Of a stretch of DNA of 64,000 nt, positions 47,041 through 57,012 are shown piece after piece (the stretch's first letter is position 1; each line of letters starts with the position of its first letter). Below the pieces are notes generated by a model. That model was not told the DNA's origin. It ran no database searches and was given only the letters and a program-made list of their open reading frames with translations. The stretch is from NCBI GenBank assembly GCA_023251535.1, contig JAHEYP010000015.1:16688-80687 (forward strand), in the 5' to 3' direction. This DNA comes from Bacteroidota bacterium (lineage in GTDB: Bacteria; Bacteroidota; Bacteroidia; AKYH767-A; OLB10). The position numbers and the translations under genes are program-made.

Positions 47041-48024
47041 TTATTCCTGATTACGGTTGTGGTCAAATAGTTCGTGTAATTTTTGTTGTAATATGTTTTT
47101 GTCGGGTAGTTTCGTTTTATATTCTGAAATCATTGTAGGAGATAAGCTTCTGCTTAATGCATATTCTACAACTTCATTGTCTTTGTCTTTGCATAGCAAT
47201 ATTCCGATACTTGGATTCTCATTCGCTTTTTTTGTGTTTCTGTCTAATGCTTCTAAGTAAAAGTTTAATTGCCCTAGATGTTCGGGCTTGAATTTATCTG
47301 CTTTTAATTCAAATACTACTAAACATTGAAGTCCACGATGATAAAATAGCAAATCAATGAAAAAATCACTGTTGCCAACTTGAATTTTATATTCTTCTTC
47401 AACAAATATGAAGTCTTTACCTAGTTCTAGAATAAAGTTCTTCATTTGACTTACAAGCCCTTTTTGCAAGTCGGTTTCATTATGTGGTTCAGGTAAGTTT
47501 AGAAATTCAAAAACATAACTATCTTTAAAAGTGTTGGTTAGGTCAGGGTTTTTTCCTCGTATTCTTGTTGAGAGATTTGATTTTCCTAGTATTGTTCGCT
47601 CATATAAGCCCGAAGATATTTGTCTTTCAAGTTCTCTTACACTAATGTTTTCTTGTTTTGATTTTTTTAAATAAAATTCCTTTTCCTCATCTGATTTGCA
47701 TCTTGAAAATATAGCCAAATTATGTGACCAGCTTATTTCTCTCAACAGTGTTGAGAGTTTTGGATTAGTCTTATAGGTTTCGTAAAACTGCTTCATTCTC
47801 CAAATGTTTTTGTCGGAAAATCCTTTAATATTTGGTTCAGACTTTTGAATGTGTTTAGCTAGTTCCTCAACAATTGAATCGCCCCATTCGGCGTTTTCAA
47901 TCTTTTTGCTAATGTATTCTCCAATATTCCAATAAAGTCCTATTAATTCCGAATTTACTGCCCGTAACGAATTTATACGAGCCTGTTTTATAAGATTTAT
48001 TATATCAGTAAACCCTTTTTTCAT
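47041..48024 (-). CDS. YhcG/DUF1016-type PDDEXK nuclease
   Basis: 327 residues. N-terminal DUF1016 part (about 1-140: LIKQARINSLRAVNSELIGL; EYISKKIENAEWGDSIVEEL) and C-terminal PD-(D/E)XK domain with the catalytic pattern FFIDLLFYHRGLQCLVVFELK (Asp, then Glu-x-Lys) near residue 225. Such proteins travel with restriction-modification or defence loci in other bacteria; here none is adjacent. It is an isolated gene with gene-free flanks of 131 and 319 bases, which suits a mobile or accessory gene. Confidence 0.85.
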   Translation of the reverse strand: MKKGFTDIINLIKQARINSLRAVNSELIGLYWNIGEYISKKIENAEWGDSIVEELAKHIQKSEPNIKGFSDKNIWRMKQFYETYKTNPKLSTLLREISWSHNLAIFSRCKSDEEKEFYLKKSKQENISVRELERQISSGLYERTILGKSNLSTRIRGKNPDLTNTFKDSYVFEFLNLPEPHNETDLQKGLVSQMKNFILELGKDFIFVEEEYKIQVGNSDFFIDLLFYHRGLQCLVVFELKADKFKPEHLGQLNFYLEALDRNTKKANENPSIGILLCKDKDNEVVEYALSRSLSPTMISEYKTKLPDKNILQQKLHELFDHNRNQE

Positions 48025-48343
48025 TGTTATTCTTTGCTGTTAATTTAACTGTACGAATTGATTTTGATTATAAAACTTAATGCACTTTAAATTTGACTAG
48101 TCTGAATAATTGCAGAATAGAAATTTTGTCTGTTGCATCTATTTGGCAATACAACTTTTAGCTTTTTAGCTATAGAAAAATTAAAGTTTGCTGTCCAAAA
48201 TCAAAAGTTGGGCAAATTGAGTAATTTCAATCGTTTTATCCATTAAACCTAAGCGGTTTTTATTAACACATCTCAATATTCTTCCACTTTTTAAGGTCAA
48301 TTTCATTCCCCTTCTTAACTTCGCACATTATCTATTGTCGCAT
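48025..48343. other. Gene-free stretch
   Basis: 319 AT-rich bases between divergent genes. A near-consensus -7 element TAACTTCG at 48316-48323 may serve the nucleotidyltransferase-like gene. Nothing else is recognised. Confidence 0.4.
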
Positions 48344-49546
48344 ATGAACCTTATACTAGCCGATGATCAGTTTCGTGATCAACTATTGCCTTTCGCTTTC
48401 ACTCGTCCTGTAGCCGATATCAGAGTTGGTATCTTAACGCTTCGTCATAAATGGGAATTGTTGCTAAAAATTCCTCAAGGAACTTCGGGTTCATTGACTT
48501 CTTTTTATCTCTCTGGAAGATTTCCTCTTTCTGAGGGAAAAGATTGTTTGTTGATTAATGGCGCCTTGTTGCCAGACGCAAATACCTTAAAGGCTATTCA
48601 GGCTTTAAAGCCGAATCAGCAATTGGTATGGGAGGGACGATTAATTGCGGCTATGCTCGACCGTGAGCAATTGGTTGGAAAAGATCATGTACTGCCAATC
48701 GACGAGTTGGAGTCGATTCCGTATGTGGGGACTCCTGATTTATTAAACAATGTTTGGGAGATATTTTCTAAGAATGACGCTGCCTTGCGTGCTGATTTTC
48801 AGCTACTCACAAAAGGTCGTCGTTCTGAGGTAATCTCAGGTTCAAATCAAACAGTTCAGCCTGATCAAATTTTTATTGAACCAGGTGCTAAAGTGGAGTG
48901 CGCTATTTTAAATGCTTCTACGGGACCAATTTATATCGGTAAAGATGCAGAGGTGATGGAAGGTTGTATGGTCCGCGGACCATTTGCCTTAGGAGAACAT
49001 GCTGTCTTGAAAATGGGTGCTAAGGTTTACGGAGCAACTACAATTGGTCCGGGATCGAAGGTTGGTGGAGAAGTAAGTAACTCTGTCATTTTTGCCAATT
49101 CAAATAAGGCGCACGATGGGTTCCTCGGCAATAGCGTTCTAGGAGAATGGTGTAATCTAGGTGCAGATACCAATAATTCCAACCTCAAAAACAACTATTC
49201 GGAAGTGAAAATATGGAATTATCCGGCGGGCGATTATAAAGGAACTGGGCTGCAGTTCTGCGGATTATTCATGGGCGATCATAGCAAATGCGGAATCAAT
49301 ACGATGTTCAATACAGGAACGGTTGTAGGAGTGTTTGCCAATGTATTTGGAGCCGGATTCCCAGAGAAATTTATTCCTTCTTTCTCGTGGGGCGGCACAG
49401 GTGAATCAGAGGTGTTCTTACTCGACAAGGCACTTGCTTTGGCGGAAAAGGTGATGGCGAGAAGAAATATCGTGATGACCGAAGCCGATAGGAACATTTT
49501 GTCGCATTTATTCATGATGCAGCTGAAGCCGTCAGGCGATAATTAA
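48344..49546 (+). CDS. GlmU-like sugar nucleotidyltransferase
   Basis: 400 residues from the ATG at 48344; a TTG three codons upstream is less likely. N-terminal domain starts MNLILADDQFRDQLLPFAFT, FTRP being typical for this Bacteroidota group; from about residue 180 a left-handed beta-helix of hexapeptide repeats follows (IFIEPGAKVECAILNAS; AVLKMGAKVYG; TTIGPGSKVGG). The group is annotated as putative sugar nucleotidyltransferases. It lacks the complete pyrophosphorylase loop of GlmU, so activity is unproven. Lon follows 96 bases later. Confidence 0.78.
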   Translation: MNLILADDQFRDQLLPFAFTRPVADIRVGILTLRHKWELLLKIPQGTSGSLTSFYLSGRFPLSEGKDCLLINGALLPDANTLKAIQALKPNQQLVWEGRLIAAMLDREQLVGKDHVLPIDELESIPYVGTPDLLNNVWEIFSKNDAALRADFQLLTKGRRSEVISGSNQTVQPDQIFIEPGAKVECAILNASTGPIYIGKDAEVMEGCMVRGPFALGEHAVLKMGAKVYGATTIGPGSKVGGEVSNSVIFANSNKAHDGFLGNSVLGEWCNLGADTNNSNLKNNYSEVKIWNYPAGDYKGTGLQFCGLFMGDHSKCGINTMFNTGTVVGVFANVFGAGFPEKFIPSFSWGGTGESEVFLLDKALALAEKVMARRNIVMTEADRNILSHLFMMQLKPSGDN

Positions 49547-49642
49547 CTTAAATGCCATTGGCATTATCATTGAAAGGCAAGGGAATCGCATCTTAGAACG
49601 CGTTTTTCGAGCGATTTCTGTCAATTTGTCACTAAACTAACT

Positions 49643-52126
49643 ATGCAATCAGATCAAAACTTCAATAATTTGCCATTATCTGCCATCGGAATCAACGACG
49701 ACGAGCCGGAATTAATTCCGTTGCTTACCAACGAAGACGAAGAGCAGATGAATAATGAAAAGATGCCCGAAGTGGTGTCGATTCTTCCTTTGCGAAATAC
49801 TGTACTTTTTCCGGGAGTTGTTATACCAATTACGGTAGGTCGCGATAAGTCTATCAAACTCATTAAAGATGCTTATGCTTCCGACCGAATTATCGGCGTT
49901 GTTTCGCAGAAAGATGTGAGCATTGAAGATCCTAAAATCAGCGATCTGAATCAAATTGGAACCGTAGCTCAAATCCTTCGCATGTTACGCATGCCCGACG
50001 GAAATACTACCGTTATCATTCAAGGTAAGCGTCGTTTTAAAGTGAAGGAAATGGTGCAAGAAGAGCCTTATTTGAAAGCTTCTGTTGAGCCTTTTTCTGA
50101 TTCTGTGAAAGCCGATAAAGATCAAGAGTTCAGCGCAATCGTTGATTCGTTGAAAGATATCTCTATGCAGATCATTCAACAGTCGCCGAATATTCCTACC
50201 GAAGCATCATTCGCCATTCGTAATATCGAGAGTCCTTCTTTCCTCATCAATTTCATTTCATCAAATATGAATGCTGATGTGGATAAAAAGCAGTTCTTGC
50301 TCGAGATGAATAATCTGAAAGATCGTGCAACGAAAGTATTGGAACATCTTACCAAAGAGTTGCAAATGCTTGAGTTGAAAAATCAAATTCAGAGTAAAGT
50401 AAAAACAGATCTCGATAAACAACAACGTGAGTACTTTTTAAATCAACAACTCAAAACAATTCAAGAAGAGTTAGGAGGTAATACTCCCGATAAAGAGTTG
50501 AGTGAGATGCGTGAACGCGCTCGTTCAAAGAAATGGTCGAAGGCGGTTGAAGAAGTGTTTAATAAAGAGATGGAGCGTTTGGGTAGAATTAATCCCGCTG
50601 CTGCCGAATACTCGGTGACATTAAACTACCTCGATTTATTACTCGAACTTCCGTGGGAAGAATTTACTGATGATAATTACGATTTGAAACGCGCAACGAA
50701 AGTGTTGAACCGCGATCATTTCGGATTAGATAAAGTGAAGACGCGTATCCTCGAATACTTGGCGGTGATTAAGTTGAAAAACGATATGAAATCGCCAATC
50801 ATGTGCTTAGTTGGTCCTCCGGGGGTTGGTAAAACGTCACTCGGGAAATCGATCGCCGAAGCACTAGGAAGAAAGTATGTGAGAATGTCGTTGGGTGGAT
50901 TACGTGACGAAGCAGAAATCCGCGGACATCGTAAAACGTATATCGGTGCAATGCCGGGACGAATTATTCAGAATATTAAAAAATCAAAATCATCGAATCC
51001 TGTTTTCATCCTCGATGAAATCGATAAGTTGACAAACGATTTTCATGGTGATCCTTCATCGGCATTATTAGAAGTATTAGATCCCGAGCAAAACACTGCG
51101 TTTTATGATAACTATGTTGAGTTAGAATACGACTTATCGAAAGTATTATTCATTGCAACCGCTAACTCGTTAAGCAGCATTCAACCTGCCTTGCGTGATC
51201 GATTGGAAATAATCGATATCAGCGGATATACACTCGAAGAAAAAACGCATATTGCAATTAATCACTTAGTGAAAAAGCAATTAGAAGCGCACGGATTAAA
51301 AGCGGGACAACTTTCTTTCTCTCCTGCGATCTTGAAAAAAATTATCGAGCAATACACTTGGGAATCTGGCGTACGTACACTCGAGAAATGCATTGCTGGA
51401 GTAGTGCGATCGGTTGCTAAGATGGTTGCATTAGAGGAGAAAGCGCCGACAAGAGTATCGGAAGAATTAGTGCATAAAGCATTAGGTGCTCCGCGATTCA
51501 TGCCTGATAAATTGATTAATAATGATGTTGCAGGAGTTGTTACGGGACTAGCATGGAATCCGAATGGAGGAAGTGTGTTGTTTATTGAAAGCAGCTTAAG
51601 CAAAGGAACAGGGAAGCTCACCTTAACAGGAAATTTAGGTGATGTGATGAAAGAATCTGCTGTAATTGCATTGGCATATTTAAAAGCACATGCTGCTGAA
51701 TTCGAAATTGATGCAAAAGCATTTCATCAATGGGATATCCATACGCATGTCCCTGAAGGTGCAACTCCCAAAGACGGGCCTTCCGCTGGTATAACCATGT
51801 TAACTTCGTTAGCAAGCATCTTTACTCAACGTAAAGTGAAAAATAAAATCGCCATGACAGGTGAAATTACTTTGCGTGGAAAAGTATTGCCGGTAGGAGG
51901 GATTAAAGAAAAAATTCTCGCAGCTAAACGTGCAGGAATTAAAGAGATCATCTTGAGTAGCGACAATAAAAAAGATATCGTAGAAATCAAGAAAGATTAT
52001 ATCAAAGATTTAGTATTCCATTATGTAGATACGATGTCGCAAGTAATTGATATTGCATTAACAACTCAAAAGGTGAAAAATGCATTGCAAATTATCGAAC
52101 CAGATAAGAAGGATGCAAAAAAATAA
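49643..52126 (+). CDS. lon: ATP-dependent protease Lon
   Basis: Cytoplasmic quality-control protease, 827 residues. N-terminal substrate-binding domain (about 45-245: [20 protein letters not shown]), AAA+ domain with [20 protein letters not shown] near 395 and FILDEIDKL near 455, and the protease domain with catalytic Ser in [11 protein letters not shown] near 715 and Lys in [10 protein letters not shown] near 757. A short acidic N-terminal extension is normal for the phylum. Terminated by the hairpin at 52145. Confidence 0.96.
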   Translation: MQSDQNFNNLPLSAIGINDDEPELIPLLTNEDEEQMNNEKMPEVVSILPLRNTVLFPGVVIPITVGRDKSIKLIKDAYASDRIIGVVSQKDVSIEDPKISDLNQIGTVAQILRMLRMPDGNTTVIIQGKRRFKVKEMVQEEPYLKASVEPFSDSVKADKDQEFSAIVDSLKDISMQIIQQSPNIPTEASFAIRNIESPSFLINFISSNMNADVDKKQFLLEMNNLKDRATKVLEHLTKELQMLELKNQIQSKVKTDLDKQQREYFLNQQLKTIQEELGGNTPDKELSEMRERARSKKWSKAVEEVFNKEMERLGRINPAAAEYSVTLNYLDLLLELPWEEFTDDNYDLKRATKVLNRDHFGLDKVKTRILEYLAVIKLKNDMKSPIMCLVGPPGVGKTSLGKSIAEALGRKYVRMSLGGLRDEAEIRGHRKTYIGAMPGRIIQNIKKSKSSNPVFILDEIDKLTNDFHGDPSSALLEVLDPEQNTAFYDNYVELEYDLSKVLFIATANSLSSIQPALRDRLEIIDISGYTLEEKTHIAINHLVKKQLEAHGLKAGQLSFSPAILKKIIEQYTWESGVRTLEKCIAGVVRSVAKMVALEEKAPTRVSEELVHKALGAPRFMPDKLINNDVAGVVTGLAWNPNGGSVLFIESSLSKGTGKLTLTGNLGDVMKESAVIALAYLKAHAAEFEIDAKAFHQWDIHTHVPEGATPKDGPSAGITMLTSLASIFTQRKVKNKIAMTGEITLRGKVLPVGGIKEKILAAKRAGIKEIILSSDNKKDIVEIKKDYIKDLVFHYVDTMSQVIDIALTTQKVKNALQIIEPDKKDAKK

Positions 52127-52144
52127 AATCTAAACTTCACTCCC

Positions 52145-52175
52145 AAAGCCTCGTCAAAAAACGAGGCTTTTTTAT
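52145..52175 (+). terminator. Rho-independent terminator after lon
   Basis: AAAGCCTCGT and ACGAGGCTTT form a perfect 10-bp stem with a 6-base loop, followed by TTTATTTTAT. Confidence 0.88.
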
Positions 52176-52293
52176 TTTATTCCAAAATTATCTTAGTCGA
52201 TTTCATGAGGATTGATACATCATCACATAAATATCCCAGCCCCCAAACCCTAAATTAAGTCCAATTTAAAATCTCGCCTTCCGCTTTGCGAAA

Positions 52294-52349
52294 CCGTAAA
52301 CCGTAAACCGTAAACCGTAAACCGTAAACCGTAAACCGTAAACCGTAAA
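52294..52349. repeat. Tandem heptamer array (CCGTAAA x 8)
   Basis: Eight perfect copies of CCGTAAA in a row, then the small palindrome CCCCGAAGGGG (52350-52360) and a ninth, displaced ACCGTAAAC. Lies between the lon terminator and the small CxxC gene. The copy number is likely to vary by slippage. Confidence 0.9.
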
Positions 52350-52379
52350 CCCCGAAGGGGCGAGACCGTAAACCTCTTC

Positions 52380-52496
52380 CTACTTTTCACATTTCTCACA
52401 CCCCTCATCCTTCCCCTTTTTCTTGAAAAACAGCTTCCTCACTAAAAAATAGGCGGCAGCAACGACAATTATCGAGGCAATGAGGTCTTGGTTCAT
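52380..52496 (-). CDS. Small membrane protein with CxxC tail (FeoB-associated type)
   Basis: 38 residues translated from the ATG at 52496: MNQDLIASIIVVAAAYFLVR, then KLFFKKKG and a tail ending GCEKCEK. One N-terminal transmembrane helix followed by a Lys-rich stretch and a Cys-x-x-Cys is the outline of the short FeoB-associated Cys-rich proteins and similar tiny Bacteroidota proteins. No feoB is in the window. The stop TAG is at 52380-52382. Divergent from the E1 gene 86 bases away. Confidence 0.65.
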   Translation of the reverse strand: MNQDLIASIIVVAAAYFLVRKLFFKKKGKDEGCEKCEK

Positions 52497-52582
52497 TTTG
52501 TGGATTAATAAGTGCAAAATTCGTCATTTTTGTCCGTTTTCCGCGCTCAAATATGGTATTTTTGCAGTTCTTCATATAAATC

Positions 52583-54583
52583 ATGATTACTTCCGAAACT
52601 CCCATTACTTTTCAAAGAGATAGTCTAAATGACGAAACTCTAATCGATCTTTATAAAGCTCTCATAAAACCTCGTCTCATAGAGGAGAAAATGCTCGTTC
52701 TCCTTCGTCAGAGTAAGTTGGCGAAGTGGTTTAGCGGCATCGGACAAGAGGCGATCTCTGTCGGCGTGGCTATGGCTCTCAATCGCGATGAGTATATCCT
52801 TCCTATGCACCGAAATTTAGGGGTTTTTACCGTTCGAGGCATTCCTCTAAACCGCTTATTCTCTCAGTTTACAGGCAAGCCTGGTGGATTCACAAAAGGC
52901 CGCGATCGTTCTTTTCACATGGGAACGCAGGAGTATAAAATCATTGGTATGATCTCTCACCTTGGTCCCCAAATGGGTGTTGCCGATGGTGTTGCCCTCG
53001 CCAATGTATTGAAGAAAAAGCCGCATGTAACGGCAGTATTTACTGGCGACGGCGCTTCTAGCGAAGGTGATTTCCATGAAAGCATCAACGTGGCAGCTGT
53101 ATGGGATCTTCCTGTCATCTTTGTTATTGAAAATAATGGCTACGGACTATCAACTCCTAGCCGTGAGCAGTTCCGCTGTAAGCAGTTTATCGATAAAGCC
53201 ATCGGATATGGAATTGAAGGCGTTCGCGTTGATGGAAATAATATCCTCGATGTTTATAATACTGTTAACCGCTTAGCAACTTCAATGCGCGAGAATCCTC
53301 GTCCTATTTTGTTGGAGTGTGTTACTTTCCGTATGCGCGGACACGAAGAAGCGTCAGGAACTAAATATGTACCTCAGGAATTATTTGATGAATGGGGAAG
53401 AAAAGATCCTATTCGCAATTACGAAGATTATTTGTTGAGCGAAGGTGTAATCGATCAGGATTTCGTGAATATGGTTCGCACAGGAATTAAAGAAGAAATC
53501 GAACAAGGACTCGAAATCACTTTTAACGAAAAAGATATTCAAGTTGATACTGCTCTCGAGATGAAGGATATGTTTGCGCCTTCTCCAAAAGTTACTATTA
53601 AACCTTCTTCTGAAAAGAAAACCGATAAACGTTTCCTCGATGCTATTACTGATGCTATGCGTCAGGCAATGCAACGTCATCCGAATATGGTAATCATGGG
53701 ACAAGATGTTGCAGAGTATGGTGGTGCATTTAAAGCGACTCAAGGCTTCGTAGAAGAGTTTGGTAAAGGTCGTGTGAGAAATACTCCTTTGTGTGAGTCG
53801 GCAATCGTTGGTGCTGGACTAGGATTATCAATAAACGGATATAAGTCGATCGTTGAAATGCAGTTCGCGGATTTCGTTACCTGCGGATTTAATCAGATCG
53901 TGAATAATCTAGCGAAGACACATTACCGTTGGGGACAACATGTTGATGTAGTTGTAAGAATGCCAACCGGTGCGAGTGTAGCTGCTGGCCCTTTCCATTC
54001 TCAGTCAACTGAAGCTTGGTTCTTCCATGTACCGGGATTAAAAATCGTTTATCCAGCTTTCCCTTCCGATGCGAAAGGATTATTAGCAGCTTCTATCGAA
54101 GATCCTAATCCTGTAATGTACTTCGAACATAAAGCACTTTATCGCAGTATTAATGAAGAAATCTACGACGATTATTATACTGTAGAAATCGGTAAGGCTC
54201 GAGTGGTGAAAGAAGGAAGCGATTTGTCAATTATCACTTACGGATTAGGTGTGCATTGGGCTTTAGAAGCATTAGAGAAATATCCAGATATCAAAGCTGA
54301 TGTTGTTGACTTAAGAACATTATTGCCATGGGATGAAGAAGCTGTTTTAGCGTCAGTGAAGAAAACAGGAAAGGTAATCGTGATGCATGAAGACACTCAA
54401 ACCGGTGGAATAGGAGGAGAGATAACGGCACGTATAGCCGAAAAGTGTTTCCCTTATCTTGATGCGCCTCCAGTACGTATTGGAGCGCTCGATACTCCGG
54501 TTCCTATGTCGGCCGTGCTCGAACAAAATTTCTTGCCTAAAGAAAGATTCTTTACAGCATTAAGAACGCTAGCAGATTTTTAA
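52583..54583 (+). CDS. 2-oxoacid dehydrogenase E1, fused alpha and beta
   Basis: Thiamine-diphosphate E1 of a branched-chain-type dehydrogenase complex, 666 residues: alpha part 1-330 with GDGASSEGDFHES and NNGYGLSTP (near 155-190; the ThDP/Mg site), linker, then beta part from about 350 with QDVAEYGGAFKATQGF and FFHVPGLKIVYPAFPSDAKG near 470-500. In other phyla these are two genes; the fusion is widespread in Bacteroidota. The E2 at 28450 is the likely partner. Upstream TATTTTTG at 52557 fits the -7 consensus. Confidence 0.93.
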   Translation: MITSETPITFQRDSLNDETLIDLYKALIKPRLIEEKMLVLLRQSKLAKWFSGIGQEAISVGVAMALNRDEYILPMHRNLGVFTVRGIPLNRLFSQFTGKPGGFTKGRDRSFHMGTQEYKIIGMISHLGPQMGVADGVALANVLKKKPHVTAVFTGDGASSEGDFHESINVAAVWDLPVIFVIENNGYGLSTPSREQFRCKQFIDKAIGYGIEGVRVDGNNILDVYNTVNRLATSMRENPRPILLECVTFRMRGHEEASGTKYVPQELFDEWGRKDPIRNYEDYLLSEGVIDQDFVNMVRTGIKEEIEQGLEITFNEKDIQVDTALEMKDMFAPSPKVTIKPSSEKKTDKRFLDAITDAMRQAMQRHPNMVIMGQDVAEYGGAFKATQGFVEEFGKGRVRNTPLCESAIVGAGLGLSINGYKSIVEMQFADFVTCGFNQIVNNLAKTHYRWGQHVDVVVRMPTGASVAAGPFHSQSTEAWFFHVPGLKIVYPAFPSDAKGLLAASIEDPNPVMYFEHKALYRSINEEIYDDYYTVEIGKARVVKEGSDLSIITYGLGVHWALEALEKYPDIKADVVDLRTLLPWDEEAVLASVKKTGKVIVMHEDTQTGGIGGEITARIAEKCFPYLDAPPVRIGALDTPVPMSAVLEQNFLPKERFFTALRTLADF

Positions 54584-54609
54584 TTAAAGATTTGCTTTGC
54601 AATAAAAAC

Positions 54610-54648
54610 AAAAAGCAGCGAAGAAATAATTTTTCCTCGCTGCTTTTT
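54610..54648. terminator. Bidirectional terminator
   Basis: AAAAAGCAGCGA(AG) pairs with (CC)TCGCTGCTTTTT across an A/T-rich loop of about 13 bases, with A- and T-runs on both sides; it lies between two converging genes. Confidence 0.78.
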
Positions 54649-54663
54649 AATTTTGTAGTGGTA

Positions 54664-56940
54664 CTAGTATCGCTTTAAAAATGCTTCTGGTCGGTATACT
54701 TTTACCGGTAAGATGGTAGTAAGTTTATTTAACGCTTCGCGATTTTCAGTGTTAAGTGGTGCGTCTTTTAGAAAGTTTTTTTCTTTTTCTGTTAAATGCC
54801 AGCTAAGTGAAATCTTTTCTTGCGTCTCAGGCATTTGGAATAGAATATACTCTAAGGGCGTTTTCAGAAAGCTACTTGCATATTCTAAGTATCTGTCGAA
54901 CGAATAGTCTTGCATGATGATAAAGTTTCCACTCACATTTCGCATTGGTGCTAACATTTTTTCGAAAATCGTTTTAACACTGTTGTTCTCCACTTTGGCT
55001 TGCTTGTAAGTATCGCGAATCTGAATCATCACAACTCCTGATGTGTTTTCTTGTATCCAATTTCTAAAGATATACATAAACTGAACAGAGTTCATCGTTC
55101 CGTAGTTGTCACGGATTCCTGCATCCATTACTTCAATTGCAGGATCACTTGGTAATGATACCGCTGGCATGATATACGGAAATGCTGAGTTCATTCGCAA
55201 AGCACTTGTCATTCTAATATTGCTTGCGTCTTGATCTTTGAAAAAGCGACTAAACTCAACCCCGTTAGGAGCTTGTTGTAATGATGAATGCTCGAGTCCC
55301 GGTGATTGCAGCATATAGCTGATCGGTTGTGCAGATATGTGTAACGCTCGACCGTCATTAATGATTGTCGGACTTAAAATCATCATTGGAATTTCTGCAT
55401 TTAATTCAGGCTCGTAATAATCGCGAAGCCTTTTGTTTAATACATATCCAGTGTTTTCATTGTATTGCTCTTCCCATGCATATGCACGATCTTTGATATA
55501 ACGGTAACGCCCATCCGAAAATCCTTGCATATTAAGGAATAAATCAGAAACTGTTGCACTCACTGAAAGTGAATTAAGTAAATCTTTCCCCGTATTTCTT
55601 AGTAGATGATCGTCGCCTGTTGCATTCGCTTTTAAAAGTTCCTCTTTTTTGTCGAGGTATAATTCGCGATAGTAGGTTGCACTTATCATTCCTCCCGAAG
55701 ATCCGCATATCAATGCGGTATGCTTCATTAATTCACCTCCGTAAACACTGTCGATCATCTGAAGTGTACGGAAAGTGAAAACACAGGAACGTAATCCTCC
55801 TCCACTCACATTTAATAATACCATTTTAGGTTTGTCGACTCCTTTAGCAGCCCAATAGGCTTTCCATTTATTTAGGATAGCTTGTGTGTGTTTAATATCG
55901 GCTGTTTGTATACTATCGTTTACCGAATTGATAAGCGATTCTTTCGAGTAAATAGCTTTCGTTCCTTTGTAGTTTAATCCGTAAGCTTGACTTCTAGGAT
56001 TCACTACTTCGAATTTCGAAAGTAAATTCAATAGAATAAAGGTCATGATTAATGCTGTGTTCGCCCAAGCTTTTAGCCAATAGCGAAACACTCCGCTAAG
56101 CATGATAAACATGGTGAATAATAGCATCACAGATGCTCCGGCAGGGATTCTAAACCATGCGTAATCTCTGAATAAACCTAAAATGATAAATGTGCTGAAT
56201 ACAACAATTTCAACTACTGCTGCATTAATGTGATTCTGACGAAACACTCGCTCTAACATATAACGTTTATAGTGGCGAGTATCACGTACGATTTTAACTT
56301 TTAATGGGAAGTTAATGTAGGTGTCAACTCTCCAGTTATTACGTCGGTTGAATGATGTATCGTTTGTATCGTAGATTCTTACAGGAGCAGTTTCATCGTC
56401 ATCGGCATGCTGAACACCAAAGAGTTTGTGGATGTCTTTGTTGGTGTGCATGAAGTAACGAAGCGTTAGCGTCATTACTACCATGATTCCTGTTATGAAT
56501 GCTACTAAGTTGGCACTGATTTCTTCTATTGGCTTGAGCTGATTGTAATACTGGAAATTGATAATCTGATAACAGTAAACAAGAATGAATGCTAAAGGGA
56601 TAATGAAATTATTATGCGCATATTTCAAAAATGTTCTCGATAGCGTTGCTAAAAACGGAAATCTAAAGCTGTTCAATATGAAACTCGATATATTGAACGA
56701 CATGATAAATGCACCTAAACTGGTCCCCATAATGAAGAAGGATGTGACTCCCACTTTACCCATGTACTCGGGATCAAGAAATAGAAATGGTACTCCGAAT
56801 TTTTTGGCAATCGATTCAGTGATAAATGCGAAAAGTAAAAGCCAATACAACATCATAATCTGATTCTTCTTGAGGTGCATCACCACAAGCTGAATCGGAA
56901 ATGAATAAATAAATCGGTTGTAAAAGGTTTTAAGTGACAT
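54664..56940 (-). CDS. Membrane-anchored patatin-like phospholipase
   Basis: 758 residues. About eight transmembrane segments in the first 320 residues, then a patatin-like domain (about 345-690). LNVSGGGLRSCVF supplies the oxyanion Gly motif near residue 380, LICGSSGGMIS the GxSxG nucleophile elbow near residue 410, and VMDAGIRDNYG the catalytic Asp near 605. Likely cleaves acyl groups from envelope lipids; the direction of the active site is not evident. Starts 72 bases after cdsA stops; a phospholipid context is suggestive. Confidence 0.85.
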   Translation of the reverse strand: MSLKTFYNRFIYSFPIQLVVMHLKKNQIMMLYWLLLFAFITESIAKKFGVPFLFLDPEYMGKVGVTSFFIMGTSLGAFIMSFNISSFILNSFRFPFLATLSRTFLKYAHNNFIIPLAFILVYCYQIINFQYYNQLKPIEEISANLVAFITGIMVVMTLTLRYFMHTNKDIHKLFGVQHADDDETAPVRIYDTNDTSFNRRNNWRVDTYINFPLKVKIVRDTRHYKRYMLERVFRQNHINAAVVEIVVFSTFIILGLFRDYAWFRIPAGASVMLLFTMFIMLSGVFRYWLKAWANTALIMTFILLNLLSKFEVVNPRSQAYGLNYKGTKAIYSKESLINSVNDSIQTADIKHTQAILNKWKAYWAAKGVDKPKMVLLNVSGGGLRSCVFTFRTLQMIDSVYGGELMKHTALICGSSGGMISATYYRELYLDKKEELLKANATGDDHLLRNTGKDLLNSLSVSATVSDLFLNMQGFSDGRYRYIKDRAYAWEEQYNENTGYVLNKRLRDYYEPELNAEIPMMILSPTIINDGRALHISAQPISYMLQSPGLEHSSLQQAPNGVEFSRFFKDQDASNIRMTSALRMNSAFPYIMPAVSLPSDPAIEVMDAGIRDNYGTMNSVQFMYIFRNWIQENTSGVVMIQIRDTYKQAKVENNSVKTIFEKMLAPMRNVSGNFIIMQDYSFDRYLEYASSFLKTPLEYILFQMPETQEKISLSWHLTEKEKNFLKDAPLNTENREALNKLTTILPVKVYRPEAFLKRY

Positions 56941-57012
56941 TAATGACGAGCGCTAAGCTATTATTATTCTACGTCTAAAACGCAAAAAGGTTAAGCTTTC
57001 GTCAGTGTTATG

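Noticed and set aside
52294..52349. Possible CRISPR array
   Set aside because: Repeats are 7 bases with no spacers, and no cas genes are near; it is a simple tandem array.
52405..52605. 66-codon minus-strand frame
   Set aside because: Overlaps the E1 start and the better-supported 38-residue frame in another register, which has clear membrane and CxxC features.
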